Positions 17,655 through 26,613 of a DNA stretch of 64,000 nucleotides are shown here, in pieces. Position 1 is the first letter of the stretch. Each line of letters starts with the position of its first letter. Under the pieces are notes generated by a model. That model worked only from the letters and a program-made list of their open reading frames with translations, did no database searches and had not been told where the DNA came from. The stretch comes from Salinispirillum marinum (GTDB lineage Bacteria > Pseudomonadota > Gammaproteobacteria > Pseudomonadales > Natronospirillaceae): assembly GCF_042651565.1 (NCBI RefSeq), contig NZ_JBHSDF010000004.1; one strand, given 5' to 3'. The position numbers and the translations under genes were made by a program.

Positions 17655-17681
17655 CTTGAAATCGCCTCGGCAGACCCCATT
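17655..17681 (+). promoter_or_regulatory. Sigma-32 heat-shock promoter of htpG
   Basis: CTTGAA, then 14 bp, then CCCCATT: this matches the RpoH consensus CTTGAA-N13-15-CCCCATnT at nearly every position. It lies about 75 bp before the htpG start, where heat-shock control is expected. Confidence 0.85.
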
Positions 17682-17754
17682 GAAGAACGTCAGTCAGATG
17701 ATTGATCGGGCGAATCCGGCCCACCTTATTACCCAACGGAGGATGAAACACACC

Positions 17755-19677
17755 ATGTCTCAGGCGACCACTGAAAAACGCGAATTTCAGACAGAAGTCA
17801 AACAACTGCTCCACCTCATGGTGCATTCGCTGTACAGCAACAAAGAAATCTTCTTACGTGAATTGATTTCTAATGCATCCGACGCGTCGGATAAATTGTC
17901 GTTTTTGGCCTTAAATGATGATGGCCTTTACGAAGGGGACGGCGAACTCAACATTCGCATCGACTTCGATAAAAAGAAAAAGACGCTGACGCTGATCGAC
18001 AAAGGCATCGGTATGTCCAAGGATGAGGTGGTGTCTAATCTGGGGACAATCGCCAAGTCGGGCACCGCTGAGTTTTTGAAAAACATGAGCGGCGACCAAA
18101 AGAAAGACGCCCGCCTGATTGGGCAATTCGGCGTTGGTTTCTACAGTGCCTTCATCGTGGCCGACCGCGTTGAAGTCTTTACCCGTAAAGCCGGCACGCC
18201 GGTAGAGCAGGGTGTTTATTGGAGCAGTGAAGGCGCTGGCGAATTTGATCTGGGCGATATTGAGCGCCCAACGCGCGGCACTGAGATTGTTCTGCACCTG
18301 AAAAAAGGTGAAGAAGAGTTTTTGGACGAATGGCGGCTGAAGAACTTGGTGCGCAAATACAGTGACCACATTTCCATTCCCGTGATGATGGAAGTGGAAG
18401 ACCATTCCGCCAAGTACGACGATGAAGGCAAAGAGAAAGAAAACCATAAGCCGGTGTTCAAGTTAGAACAAATCAACTCGGCAACCGCGTTGTGGACCCG
18501 TAATAAGTCCGACATCAAAGACGAAGAATACCAAGAATTCTACAAGCACATTTCACACGACTTTGCTGATGCCATGACGTGGTCACATAATCGGGTGGAA
18601 GGTAAGCTGGATTATACCTCGCTGTTGTTTTTGCCCGCCAAAGCGCCGTTTGATATGTGGAACCGGGACCAGCAGCGCGGTTTAAAGCTGTATGTGCAGC
18701 GCGTGTTCATCATGGACGATGCCGAGCAGTTTTTGCCCACCTACTTGCGCTTCATTAAAGGTGTGGTGGACAGCAATGACTTGTCGCTTAACGTTTCTCG
18801 CGAAATTCTGCAAAGCAACAAAACCGTCGATGCATTGAAAACCGCGCTGACCAAGCGGGTTTTGGACATGCTGGAAAAAATGGCCAAGAAAAAGCCTGAG
18901 GATTACCAAAAGTTCTGGGATGAATTCGGCCAGGTGTTGAAAGAAGGCCCGGCGGAGGACTTCACCAACAAAGAAAAAGTAGCGGGCCTGATGCGTTTTG
19001 CCAGCACCCATACCGGTGAGGCAACGCAAAATGTGAGTTTGGCGGATTACATCGGCCGCATGAAGGAAGGCCAGAAGGACATCTACTATGTTGCAGCCGA
19101 CAGCCACAATACCGCTGCCGGTAGCCCGCATTTGGAAGTTTTCCGTAAAAAAGGCATTGAAGTGCTGCTGTTGTCCGATCGCATTGATGAATGGCTCATG
19201 GGCCACTTGAGCGAGTTTGACGGCAAGCACCTTAAAGACGTGGGTAAAGGTCAGCTCGATCTGGGCGATTTAGAAGATGAAGAAGAGAAGAAAAAACACG
19301 AAGAAACCGATAAGGCCTTTGAGAGCTTAACGTCCCAAATCGCCAAAGAGCTGGAAGAAGACGTAAAAGAAGTGCGCACTACACATCGCCTAACCGACTC
19401 GCCAGCCTGCTTGGTGGTGGGTGAATACGACATGGGTGCGCAAATGCGTAAGATCATGGAAGCGGCAGGGCAGAAAGTCCCTGATGCCAAGCCGATTCTT
19501 GAGATCAACCCAGAGCACCCATTGGTTCAGCGTTTGAACAATGAAACCAACGATGACCGCACCAAAGAATTGATTGCGGTGATTTACGAGCAAGCCCGTT
19601 TGGCCGGTGGTGATGGACTGAAGGACCCTGCAGCCTATGTGAAGCGCATTAATAAGCTGTTGATGGAACTCAATTAA
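17755..19677 (+). CDS. htpG: Molecular chaperone HtpG (Hsp90)
   Basis: Bacterial Hsp90, an ATP-dependent dimeric chaperone. The N-terminal GHKL ATPase motifs are intact (ELISNASDASDKL, DKGIGMSKDEV, GQFGVGFYSAF). The catalytic Arg of the middle domain lies in SLNVSREILQSN, and the C-terminal dimerisation domain is complete. I place the start at 17755 (640 residues), 12 bp after GGAGG; the ATG at 17743 touches that ribosome site. An acidic, lysine-rich stretch near residue 505 (LEDEEEKKKHEE) is a normal linker. Confidence 0.95.
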   Translation: MSQATTEKREFQTEVKQLLHLMVHSLYSNKEIFLRELISNASDASDKLSFLALNDDGLYEGDGELNIRIDFDKKKKTLTLIDKGIGMSKDEVVSNLGTIAKSGTAEFLKNMSGDQKKDARLIGQFGVGFYSAFIVADRVEVFTRKAGTPVEQGVYWSSEGAGEFDLGDIERPTRGTEIVLHLKKGEEEFLDEWRLKNLVRKYSDHISIPVMMEVEDHSAKYDDEGKEKENHKPVFKLEQINSATALWTRNKSDIKDEEYQEFYKHISHDFADAMTWSHNRVEGKLDYTSLLFLPAKAPFDMWNRDQQRGLKLYVQRVFIMDDAEQFLPTYLRFIKGVVDSNDLSLNVSREILQSNKTVDALKTALTKRVLDMLEKMAKKKPEDYQKFWDEFGQVLKEGPAEDFTNKEKVAGLMRFASTHTGEATQNVSLADYIGRMKEGQKDIYYVAADSHNTAAGSPHLEVFRKKGIEVLLLSDRIDEWLMGHLSEFDGKHLKDVGKGQLDLGDLEDEEEKKKHEETDKAFESLTSQIAKELEEDVKEVRTTHRLTDSPACLVVGEYDMGAQMRKIMEAAGQKVPDAKPILEINPEHPLVQRLNNETNDDRTKELIAVIYEQARLAGGDGLKDPAAYVKRINKLLMELN

Positions 19678-19700
19678 GCCTTTGTCGGCTGTCTAAATAG

Positions 19701-19733
19701 GTGCGCCAATGCTCTGCATTGGTGCACTTTTTT
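19701..19733 (+). terminator. Intrinsic terminator of htpG
   Basis: A 12-bp stem with one G-T pair (GTGCGCCAATGC / GCATTGGTGCAC), a 3-base loop and a TTTTTT run, 23 bp after the htpG stop. Confidence 0.88.
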
Positions 19734-19818
19734 ATGTACAAGGTCTATTCGGTTTAGTGGATGAATTCTCAAGCTTAAACCGGTAGAATGCGCGCAATCA
19801 TTAAGGAGCATAATACGG

Positions 19819-20370
19819 ATGCTTAAACATTTCTCTCTCGCCCTTGCTGCGCTCACATTGTCTACTGCCGCCTGGGCAGGCGGTTCGGTTGATGTTGCCT
19901 TGTCAACGGAGTCGATTCGCGCTGAACATGGTGCGGCTCGGGTTGGTACGGGTGCATACATTACCGTGGGTGGGTGGTATCACCAGGAAGATGGTTCATT
20001 GATTGCCGGGGGCGTCCATGCCATTGATCCGTCAAATCAACGGCCGGAATTGATCGGCGGTATCGGTGGTAAGGCATTTTTATTTTATGTCCCGGAAGAG
20101 GACACCAATGTCACCATCGGCTTGGGCGGTTTCTTGCGTTACAACCCGCCACAGTTAAACGGTGTGGGTGCTGAGTTGTCAGCATATTATTCGCCGCCGG
20201 TTTTGGCCTTTGGTAGCCTTGAGCAGTTCCATGATATTCAAGCACGCTTGACCTATCTTGTATTGCCGCAAGCGCGCGTTTTTGTCGGTTACAGTGACAC
20301 CCGTGCGCTGTTTGATCGAGAGCAGACATTAGATTCTACTGTCACCGTAGGTTTCCGAGTCCGTTACTAA
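19819..20370 (+). CDS. YfaZ-like outer-membrane protein
   Basis: A 183-residue protein with a clear Sec signal (MLKHFSLALAALTLSTAAWA/GG) and a series of alternating beta-strand-like segments ending in an aromatic C terminus (TVTVGFRVRY), the outer-membrane beta-barrel insertion signal. It resembles the YfaZ family of small barrels, whose function is unknown. AAGGAG is 12 bp before the ATG. The next gene begins 3 bp after the stop. Confidence 0.75.
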   Translation: MLKHFSLALAALTLSTAAWAGGSVDVALSTESIRAEHGAARVGTGAYITVGGWYHQEDGSLIAGGVHAIDPSNQRPELIGGIGGKAFLFYVPEEDTNVTIGLGGFLRYNPPQLNGVGAELSAYYSPPVLAFGSLEQFHDIQARLTYLVLPQARVFVGYSDTRALFDREQTLDSTVTVGFRVRY

Positions 20371-20372
20371 CC

Positions 20373-20843
20373 GTGCGTGGCTTCCAACGGCAACATTTCC
20401 GAGCACAACAACTGTTGGAGCGGCTTAACAAGGCCGCCCCAACAGAACAATCATTGTGGCATGACATCGTCACGATGCAGTTGTATCGAACGTATCTGTC
20501 CCTTTTATCCGGTTTATGTGATCTGTATCGAATCGGTGGAACCCTTTCAGGTAGCCGAGCAGAAGAGCAAAGCTATATCACCGCATTAGCCGACTTTAAC
20601 GACGGCATGTACGAATTAAACATTCTGGCCCAAGCCAAAGCTCAGCCCGACCACTGGTTAACACGTCTATTGGCGGAATGGCAGATGCTTTGGCAGGAAT
20701 TGCCCGCCGAGCGCAGCGCGGACGCAAGCCCCGATCTTTCGGGGCTAATTTTGTCTGACCGAACGGATACCTGGCATTCCGAAGCGTTAGCCGGGCTAAA
20801 AGCCATGGCCGCGGATTTCCGCGAGCACAGCCAGACTTACTAA
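20373..20843 (+). CDS. Conserved hypothetical protein (DUF6586-like)
   Basis: A soluble, mostly helical 156-residue protein with a GTG start 3 bp after the preceding stop. The pattern (an N-terminal helix, a tyrosine-rich LYRTYLSLLSGLCDLYRI, then SWLxxLLAEWQMLW and ISL-like text before the C-terminal helix) recalls the DUF6586 proteins of pseudomonads, from memory and not by search. It has no signal peptide and no catalytic motif. It is followed after 7 bp by another small conserved gene, and this pairing also occurs in Pseudomonas as I remember it. Confidence 0.6.
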   Translation: MRGFQRQHFRAQQLLERLNKAAPTEQSLWHDIVTMQLYRTYLSLLSGLCDLYRIGGTLSGSRAEEQSYITALADFNDGMYELNILAQAKAQPDHWLTRLLAEWQMLWQELPAERSADASPDLSGLILSDRTDTWHSEALAGLKAMAADFREHSQTY

Positions 20844-20850
20844 GAGGTAA

Positions 20851-21105
20851 ATGATGTTCTGGGAAATCGTAGAATTAGAAGATGGCGATATCGCTTTGGT
20901 CCGTGAAAACGAGACCGAGCCGATGATGAAAATAGCTTTTTCAAAAGAAGCCAGAGAACGCCTTCAGGTGAATCACATCGAAATCGCCAAGGTTATGATT
21001 GGTGCGGGCATGGAGGCAGTAGAGCAGATGATGGAGCTGGGGGAAGACTTTGAGGGCTCTGATGACTGGATTGATATTGAAACGCCCTCAGAAACCCTTC
21101 ATTGA
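20851..21105 (+). CDS. Small conserved acidic protein of unknown function
   Basis: An acidic 84-residue cytoplasmic protein (MMFWEIVELEDGDIALVRE...). It has a beta-rich N-terminal half, then KEARERLQ and a methionine-rich helix (EIAKVMIGAGMEAVEQMMELGED), and ends in ETLH. An AGAGG ribosome site precedes tandem ATGs. I do not recognise a characterised family. It is probably co-transcribed with the preceding gene. Confidence 0.65.
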   Translation: MMFWEIVELEDGDIALVRENETEPMMKIAFSKEARERLQVNHIEIAKVMIGAGMEAVEQMMELGEDFEGSDDWIDIETPSETLH

Positions 21106-21117
21106 TGCCTAGAAGTA

Positions 21118-21157
21118 CCGGGCTCAGTGATGCAAGATTTAACGCGCACTGACCCGG
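21118..21157. terminator. Hairpin between convergent genes
   Basis: CCGGG-c-TCAGTG pairs with CACTGA-CCCGG around a 17-base loop, lying between the plus-strand small gene and the roxA stop. T-runs on either side are short, so it is a probable bidirectional terminator of moderate strength. Confidence 0.45.
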
Positions 21158-21179
21158 CTTTCGTGCCGCTTTATTCGCG

Positions 21180-22364
21180 TCAGTTCACCGTAACTGGTGC
21201 AGCAAACGCATCTTCTTCCGGCAATTCCAAACTGCCACTTAAAATCAGCAAGTCCAGAACCTCCAGTGCTTGTTCGGACGCGGCCAGATCAGTCAATGAT
21301 TGCCATGTCCAGGATTGATTGTGCGCCAAGGACGCCATAAGCGGCTGGTCTTCCGTTGTTAACAGAAAGGCCCGTCCGTTCACGTACAAACGCTCACCAA
21401 ACCAAGCGATCCGCGTAGGCAAGGCTTTTTGTACGAACTGCGTGGGTGATAATTCTAAATTGCCGTCTTCTACATCGTCCCAATCAAACAGGTCGTATTT
21501 GTTTTGCGTCATAAAGGCACCCAGCCAATCCGCCAGCACATCATCACGTGCCATGGCCTTCGTCATGACGGCGCGCATGCGCTCAAGCGCCTGAGGGGTA
21601 ATCGCATGACCGGCTTCGGCGGCCGACAAATCAGCGTCTTGATACCGCATAAAGTCAACGTCAGGCTCGATATCAAGCCGTTGTGCCAGGCCTTGCAGCA
21701 TCTCTACCGCATCTGGCGCACGGAAACCAATGGAGTAGGTGAGGCAGTTATCGAGCGCAACACCGTGATGCGCAACAGACGGCGGCACATAGAGCACATC
21801 ACCGGGCGTGATATCCCAGCCTTCGGTGACCGCCATATCCGTTAAGATTTTTAGTTCGGTATCGGTATTGAGCGCAGAAAGATGATTACACGCCGGGCCG
21901 AGGTCCCAATGCCGCGTACCTTCCACCTGCACCAAAAATACATCGTATTGGTCGAAGTGTGGCCCGACACTGCCACCTTCCGGGGCGAAGCTGATCATAA
22001 TGTCATCCAGACGCCACTGGGGCAGGCATTGAAACGATTTCAGTAAGTCTTTGACCTCTGGCACCCATTGATCGACGGCCTGCACCAACAGGGTCCAGTG
22101 AGTGTCGGGTAGACGTGCAAAATCCCGCTCAGTAAATGGACCTCGGCGTAGTTCCCAAGGGGATTGATTGTGTTCAGTACCATGTTCAATGATCAACCGA
22201 CTTTCAATATCGTCCTCTAATGCCAAACCTGCCAATTCATCGGGCGTCAGTGGAGAAACGATGCCGGGCAACGCTTGTTTAAACAAACAGGGTTTCTTCT
22301 GCCAATACTCACGTAAAAAGGTATCGACGGGCATTTGATCAAACAATAGTGGCGTGCTCGACAT
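21180..22364 (-). CDS. roxA: Ribosomal protein uL16 arginine hydroxylase (JmjC)
   Basis: A 2-oxoglutarate/Fe(II) oxygenase of the YcfD/RoxA type, which hydroxylates an arginine of ribosomal protein uL16. The iron triad is visible as His136 and Asp138 in GPHFDQYD and His200 in SVAHHG. A C-terminal winged-helix-like extension brings it to 394 residues, close to E. coli YcfD. AAGGA lies 7 bp before the chosen ATG; the adjacent ATG at 22367 is equally possible. It is the last gene of the nudJ-mnmA-hflD-purB run. Confidence 0.88.
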   Translation of the reverse strand: MSSTPLLFDQMPVDTFLREYWQKKPCLFKQALPGIVSPLTPDELAGLALEDDIESRLIIEHGTEHNQSPWELRRGPFTERDFARLPDTHWTLLVQAVDQWVPEVKDLLKSFQCLPQWRLDDIMISFAPEGGSVGPHFDQYDVFLVQVEGTRHWDLGPACNHLSALNTDTELKILTDMAVTEGWDITPGDVLYVPPSVAHHGVALDNCLTYSIGFRAPDAVEMLQGLAQRLDIEPDVDFMRYQDADLSAAEAGHAITPQALERMRAVMTKAMARDDVLADWLGAFMTQNKYDLFDWDDVEDGNLELSPTQFVQKALPTRIAWFGERLYVNGRAFLLTTEDQPLMASLAHNQSWTWQSLTDLAASEQALEVLDLLILSGSLELPEEDAFAAPVTVN

Positions 22365-22374
22365 CATGTTGTCC

Positions 22375-23742
22375 TTACACTTGGTTGGCTTGGGCAACTG
22401 CGTTGCCTATATAGCTGGCAGGGGTCATGGCCAACAGCCGTGTTTTTTCGTCGGCGGGCAAGTCAAGTGTGCCTATGAACTCAATCATGCCATCGCGCGT
22501 GATCGCCTTGCCGCGCGTGAATGCTTTGAGTTTTTCATAGGGTTGCTCAATACCATAACGACGCATCACGGTTTGTACCGCCTCGGCCATGACTTCCCAG
22601 GCATTGTCGAGGTCGCTCGCCAAGCGTTCGGCATTCACTTCTAACTTGGAAATGCCCTTCAAGGTTGACTCATAAGCCACCAAGCTGTGTGCCAAACCAA
22701 CCCCCATGCTGCGCAGCACAGTCGAGTCGGTTAAATCCCGTTGCCAGCGCGAAATTGGCAACTTGGAGCCCAAGTGCCCTAATATGGCGTTTGCTATTCC
22801 CAGGTTACCTTCGGAATTTTCAAAATCAATCGGGTTAACCTTGTGCGGCATGGTGCTTGAACCCACTTCGCCAGCGATGGTGCGCTGTTTAAAATAGCCC
22901 AACGAGATGTAACCCCAAACATCACGATCAAAATCAATCAAGATGGTGTTGAACCGAGCTACGGCATCGTACAGTTCGGCAATGTAATCATGTGGCTCGA
23001 TTTGTGTGGTGTAGGGGTTAAAGGTTAACCCGAGGTCGGTCACAAAGGCTTCAGCATTAGATTGCCAGTCTACATGAGGGTAGGTCGCTAAATGTGCGTT
23101 GTAATTGCCAACCGCGCCGTTAATTTTCCCCAGATATTCAGTGGCCGCAACATGGGCGATCTGGCGCTCTAGGCGATGCACTACGTTGGCCATTTCTTTG
23201 CCGAGGGTGGTTGGCGAGGCAGTTTGCCCATGCGTTCGCGACAGCATCGGCAGAGCGGCCTGTTCATGAGCCAATACCCGAATAGCATCGGCGATACGTT
23301 GCATCATCGGTAGCACCACATCCTGAATACCGTGCTTCAGCATTAAAGCATGAGACAGGTTGTTGATGTCTTCCGAGGTACAGGCGAAGTGCACGAATTC
23401 AGTAACGGCCTGCAATTCCGGCACATCCGCAATGCGTTCTTTAATGAAATACTCCACCGCTTTGACGTCATGGTTGGTGGTGCGTTCGATATCTTTGATG
23501 CGCTGTGCATCGGCTACGGAAAACTGCTCGACCACAGCGTTCAAATGGGCATCGGCAGCGGCTGAAAGTGGCGGCAACTCGGTGATTTCAGGATGATTTG
23601 CCAAACGCTGTAGCCAGCGAATTTCTACCAGCACGCGGTAGCGGATCAAACCGAATTCACTGAAGTGTTCACGCAAGGGGAGCACTTTGCTGCCGTAGCG
23701 TCCGTCGATGGGTGAAATGGCGGTCAATGCCGAAAGTTCCAT
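22375..23742 (-). CDS. purB: Adenylosuccinate lyase
   Basis: Acts twice in purine synthesis, releasing fumarate from SAICAR and adenylosuccinate. The 455-residue product has the fumarase-superfamily signature GSSTMPHKVNP, the catalytic His region SRTHGQTASPTT, and the N-terminal ISPIDGRYGSK of the gammaproteobacterial form. It lies 10 bp after hflD and 10 bp before roxA. Confidence 0.96.
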   Translation of the reverse strand: MELSALTAISPIDGRYGSKVLPLREHFSEFGLIRYRVLVEIRWLQRLANHPEITELPPLSAAADAHLNAVVEQFSVADAQRIKDIERTTNHDVKAVEYFIKERIADVPELQAVTEFVHFACTSEDINNLSHALMLKHGIQDVVLPMMQRIADAIRVLAHEQAALPMLSRTHGQTASPTTLGKEMANVVHRLERQIAHVAATEYLGKINGAVGNYNAHLATYPHVDWQSNAEAFVTDLGLTFNPYTTQIEPHDYIAELYDAVARFNTILIDFDRDVWGYISLGYFKQRTIAGEVGSSTMPHKVNPIDFENSEGNLGIANAILGHLGSKLPISRWQRDLTDSTVLRSMGVGLAHSLVAYESTLKGISKLEVNAERLASDLDNAWEVMAEAVQTVMRRYGIEQPYEKLKAFTRGKAITRDGMIEFIGTLDLPADEKTRLLAMTPASYIGNAVAQANQV

Positions 23743-23752
23743 AAAATTCTCT

Positions 23753-24394
23753 CTACTGGGAAGTGGAATGGCCGGTTAAAAGATCCTGAGTCGCCCGCAG
23801 CAATTTGCCTCGACTCAACATGAGTTGCCAACGATGGCCGCCGCATTGTCGCCACAATCGCGCGGAACGCACACCAAAGAGCAGCAACATACGAATTTGA
23901 TCCGCGTGACGCTGTTGATTCAGATAGGTCGGGTTGCCGGTGACTTGAATACGAAAATTTAGCTTGCTGAGGGTGTCCTGATAGGCGCGTGCCAAGGAGC
24001 CAATTACCGCGTCATGATTCGGCTCTTGAAAGTAGTTCAAGCGTTCTTGGCTCTGCGCAATCATCTTGCCTAACGTTGCTAACATGGCGTCGTTGTTGCG
24101 CATCTTACCTTCCAAGTGCAACAAGCTCATCGCATATCGCATGATGTCAGGATGCACGCCCGGCTGTTCACGCGATAACACGACGCGCAAAGCCTTCAGT
24201 CCTTCACGGATATTGGCCTCACTGCCAAAAATATCGATGGTTGAGGCTGGACTGGTGTTCAGCACGGCTTGCACAGCTGTCGCCATGTCGGGGGCAGGGC
24301 ACACGCCCCGGCGCGCTACCTGTTCTACCAAGAGCGCTGCCTGCATCACGCCACCCAGGGCAATGGCCTGTTCGTGTATTGAGTGTTGTGCCAT
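23753..24394 (-). CDS. hflD: High-frequency lysogenization protein HflD homolog
   Basis: A helical membrane-associated protein of 213 residues, identical in length to E. coli HflD, which there binds lambda CII. The motif AIALGGVMQAALLVEQVARRG is diagnostic. Its cellular role outside phage biology is unsettled. The ATG overlaps the mnmA stop as TAATG. Order mnmA-hflD-purB is the same as in E. coli. Confidence 0.9.
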   Translation of the reverse strand: MAQHSIHEQAIALGGVMQAALLVEQVARRGVCPAPDMATAVQAVLNTSPASTIDIFGSEANIREGLKALRVVLSREQPGVHPDIMRYAMSLLHLEGKMRNNDAMLATLGKMIAQSQERLNYFQEPNHDAVIGSLARAYQDTLSKLNFRIQVTGNPTYLNQQRHADQIRMLLLFGVRSARLWRQCGGHRWQLMLSRGKLLRATQDLLTGHSTSQ

Positions 24395-25518
24395 TACGCG
24401 TTCCAAGCCTCTTCAATAACGCCACCACCTAAACAGTGTTGGCCACGATAAAACACGGCCGACTGCCCCGGTGTAATCGCCCGCTGCGGTTGTTGAAAGT
24501 CGACCCGATAAGTCCCATCGGCTTCCTGCGTAACGATGCAATCCTGATCGGTTTGCCGATATCGATGCTTACAGGTCAATGGCTGGGAGAGGTCGGGCGC
24601 TTGCTCATGTGCAGCGCCACCATTTATCCAAAAAAGGTCCTTAATGCGCAGATGTTGCTTATAGAGCAGAGGATGATCTATACCTTGCACGGCAATCAAT
24701 ACATTGCGTGTTAAGTCTTTTTCGGCCGCAAACCAGGGTGCTTCCGGATGATTTTTCAAGCCACCAATACCCAGCCCTTGGCGCTGCCCGATGGTGTAAT
24801 ACATTAAACCATGATGTTGACCAATGACTTCGCCCTCGGGGGTTTCGATGTTGCCAGGCTGCGCGGGCAAATATTGTTGCAAGAAATCACTGAATCGGCG
24901 CTCACCAATAAAACAAATGCCCGTGCTGTCTTTCTTGTTGTGGGTCACCAAACCTTGTTCTTCTGCCAATTGGCGTACTACAGGCTTGGCCAGTTCACCC
25001 ACCGGGAACAGGGTTTGCGCCAGTTGCGCTTCGCCCACTTGATGCAGAAAGTAGGATTGATCTTTATTGGCATCGAGGCCCTTCAATAAAATCGCTTCAC
25101 CATCCGTTCCCATACCCCGGCGCACATAATGCCCGGTGGCGATCAGGTCGGCGCCCAAAATACGGGCGTAATCGAGAAACACTTTGAATTTAATTTCCCG
25201 GTTACACAGAATGTCCGGATTCGGGGTCCGGCCAGCTTTATATTCGGCTAAGAAATGTTCAAATACATTGTCCCAATATTCGGCAGCAAAGTTGGCCGTG
25301 TGCAGCGTGATACCCAGCTTGTCGCACACCGCTTGGGCGTCCGCCAAATCTTCTTTTGCGGTGCAGTATTCGGTGTTGTCGTCCTCGTCCCAATTTTTCA
25401 TGAACAAGCCTTCCACCTGATACCCTTGCTGCAACAACAAAAGGGCACTGACCGAAGAGTCGACACCGCCGGACATGCCGACGATCACTTTTAAACCGGT
25501 GTTACTGCTGAGTGACAT
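24394..25518 (-). CDS. mnmA: tRNA-specific 2-thiouridylase
   Basis: Installs the 2-thio group on wobble uridine 34 of Lys, Glu and Gln tRNAs. The ATP PP-loop GMSGGVDSSVSA is at the N terminus; the catalytic cysteines are in NPDILCNREIKF and STGICFIGER. Length 374 is normal. A GAAGG ribosome site precedes the ATG, which lies 17 bp inside the end of nudJ. Confidence 0.96.
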   Translation of the reverse strand: MSLSSNTGLKVIVGMSGGVDSSVSALLLLQQGYQVEGLFMKNWDEDDNTEYCTAKEDLADAQAVCDKLGITLHTANFAAEYWDNVFEHFLAEYKAGRTPNPDILCNREIKFKVFLDYARILGADLIATGHYVRRGMGTDGEAILLKGLDANKDQSYFLHQVGEAQLAQTLFPVGELAKPVVRQLAEEQGLVTHNKKDSTGICFIGERRFSDFLQQYLPAQPGNIETPEGEVIGQHHGLMYYTIGQRQGLGIGGLKNHPEAPWFAAEKDLTRNVLIAVQGIDHPLLYKQHLRIKDLFWINGGAAHEQAPDLSQPLTCKHRYRQTDQDCIVTQEADGTYRVDFQQPQRAITPGQSAVFYRGQHCLGGGVIEEAWNA

Positions 25519-25963
25519 GAAAGCCTTCGTGCATTAGTGACAATGGAAATTGTTGTCCCGCGAGGTCGTCTTGAATCATTTGCATCACTAAGGGGCTGCG
25601 TAAGCGTCCCGCAGCCTCTAATTCGTGAATATCCGCCAAGGTTAACCAATGGGCGGCAATGATGCCGTCGTCCAATTCAGTTGTTACGGATGACTCTGCC
25701 GTGGCGGCATACCCGAAGCGGTAGTAGGTCACGCCATTAGGTGCTGAATAGACATACACCCCAACCATGTGCGTTGGGGTAACGCGCCAGCCGGTTTCTT
25801 CCTGGGTTTCACGGATACAGGCGGCGAGGGCAGTCTCAGCCGCCTCAATATGCCCGGCCGGTTGATTAAAGACCGAATGGGTGGGATCACCTTCTTCTAC
25901 CATTAAATAGCGTTCGCCCTGTTTCACCAGCGCCGCCACTGTAACATGGGGTTGAAAACTCAT
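25502..25963 (-). CDS. nudJ: Nudix phosphatase NudJ
   Basis: A Nudix hydrolase of about 153 residues. The Nudix box is intact (GHIEAAETALAACIRETQEETGW), with REx2EExGx spacing. The N-terminal FQPHVTVAALV matches NudJ, which cleaves hydroxymethylpyrimidine and thiamine pyrophosphates and other nucleotides in E. coli. The position directly before mnmA is the E. coli arrangement. An in-frame GTG 9 bp upstream is possible. Confidence 0.88.
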   Translation of the reverse strand: MSFQPHVTVAALVKQGERYLMVEEGDPTHSVFNQPAGHIEAAETALAACIRETQEETGWRVTPTHMVGVYVYSAPNGVTYYRFGYAATAESSVTTELDDGIIAAHWLTLADIHELEAAGRLRSPLVMQMIQDDLAGQQFPLSLMHEGFHVTQQ

Positions 25964-26133
25964 ACGTTCCACTCGCCAGAAAAGCCGCTCAAGGGCTATG
26001 AATTTGGGGCGCTTATGCTACCGAAAAATGGGCGCTGAGGGAATCCGGCTTGGGCCAGCAATGGGTTTTGTTTGCACCTGAATAGCGGCTTGTTGATAAT
26101 GCGCGCATCTTAACGTCTTAAAAGGTGCTTTTG

Positions 26134-26613
26134 ATGAACATTGCCGACAACACCGTGGTTGAATTTCACTATCGGCTTTCCGACGCCGATGGCCAAATAG
26201 AAACGTCACACGACAGTGACCCTATGCTCTATCTGCATGGCCATGGCAATATCATTCCCGGTCTGGAAAAGGCACTGCTGGGCAAAACGGTCGGAGACCA
26301 AGTGCAGGTTGCCTTGCCACCCGAAGAAGCTTATGGCGTTCCCCAAACCGATGCCATCCAGCGCATTCCTGTGAAGCACTTGCAGGGGGCAAAGAAATGG
26401 AAGCCGGGTATGGTGGCGCGGGTACAAACGGAACAAGGCCCTCGGCAGGTGACCGTTGTTAAGGTTGGCCTGAAACAAGCCGATGTGGACACCAACCATC
26501 CCTTAGCCGGTCGAACGCTGACCTTTGACGTGGAAATCGTGAGCGTTCGTGCCGCAGAAAAAGAAGAAATCGCGCACAAACATGCGCATGGTAAAGGTGG
26601 TCATCACCATTGA
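26134..26613 (+). CDS. FKBP-type peptidyl-prolyl isomerase, SlyD family
   Basis: A 159-residue cytoplasmic prolyl isomerase/chaperone. The FKBP strand pattern (VVEFHYRLSDADGQ, LYLHGHGNIIPGLEKAL) is interrupted by the insert-in-flap domain typical of SlyD (AYGVPQTDAIQRIP...KVGLKQADVDTNHPLAG). The tail is short and His-rich (HKHAHGKGGHHH), which could bind nickel; it is shorter than that of E. coli SlyD. The ATG at 26134 follows AAAGG. The tail overlaps the start of the next gene. Confidence 0.88.
   Translation: MNIADNTVVEFHYRLSDADGQIETSHDSDPMLYLHGHGNIIPGLEKALLGKTVGDQVQVALPPEEAYGVPQTDAIQRIPVKHLQGAKKWKPGMVARVQTEQGPRQVTVVKVGLKQADVDTNHPLAGRTLTFDVEIVSVRAAEKEEIAHKHAHGKGGHHH

Noticed and set aside
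17593..17754. N-terminal extension of HtpG
   Set aside because: It would include the sigma-32 promoter and lacks a ribosome site; GGAGG points to 17755.
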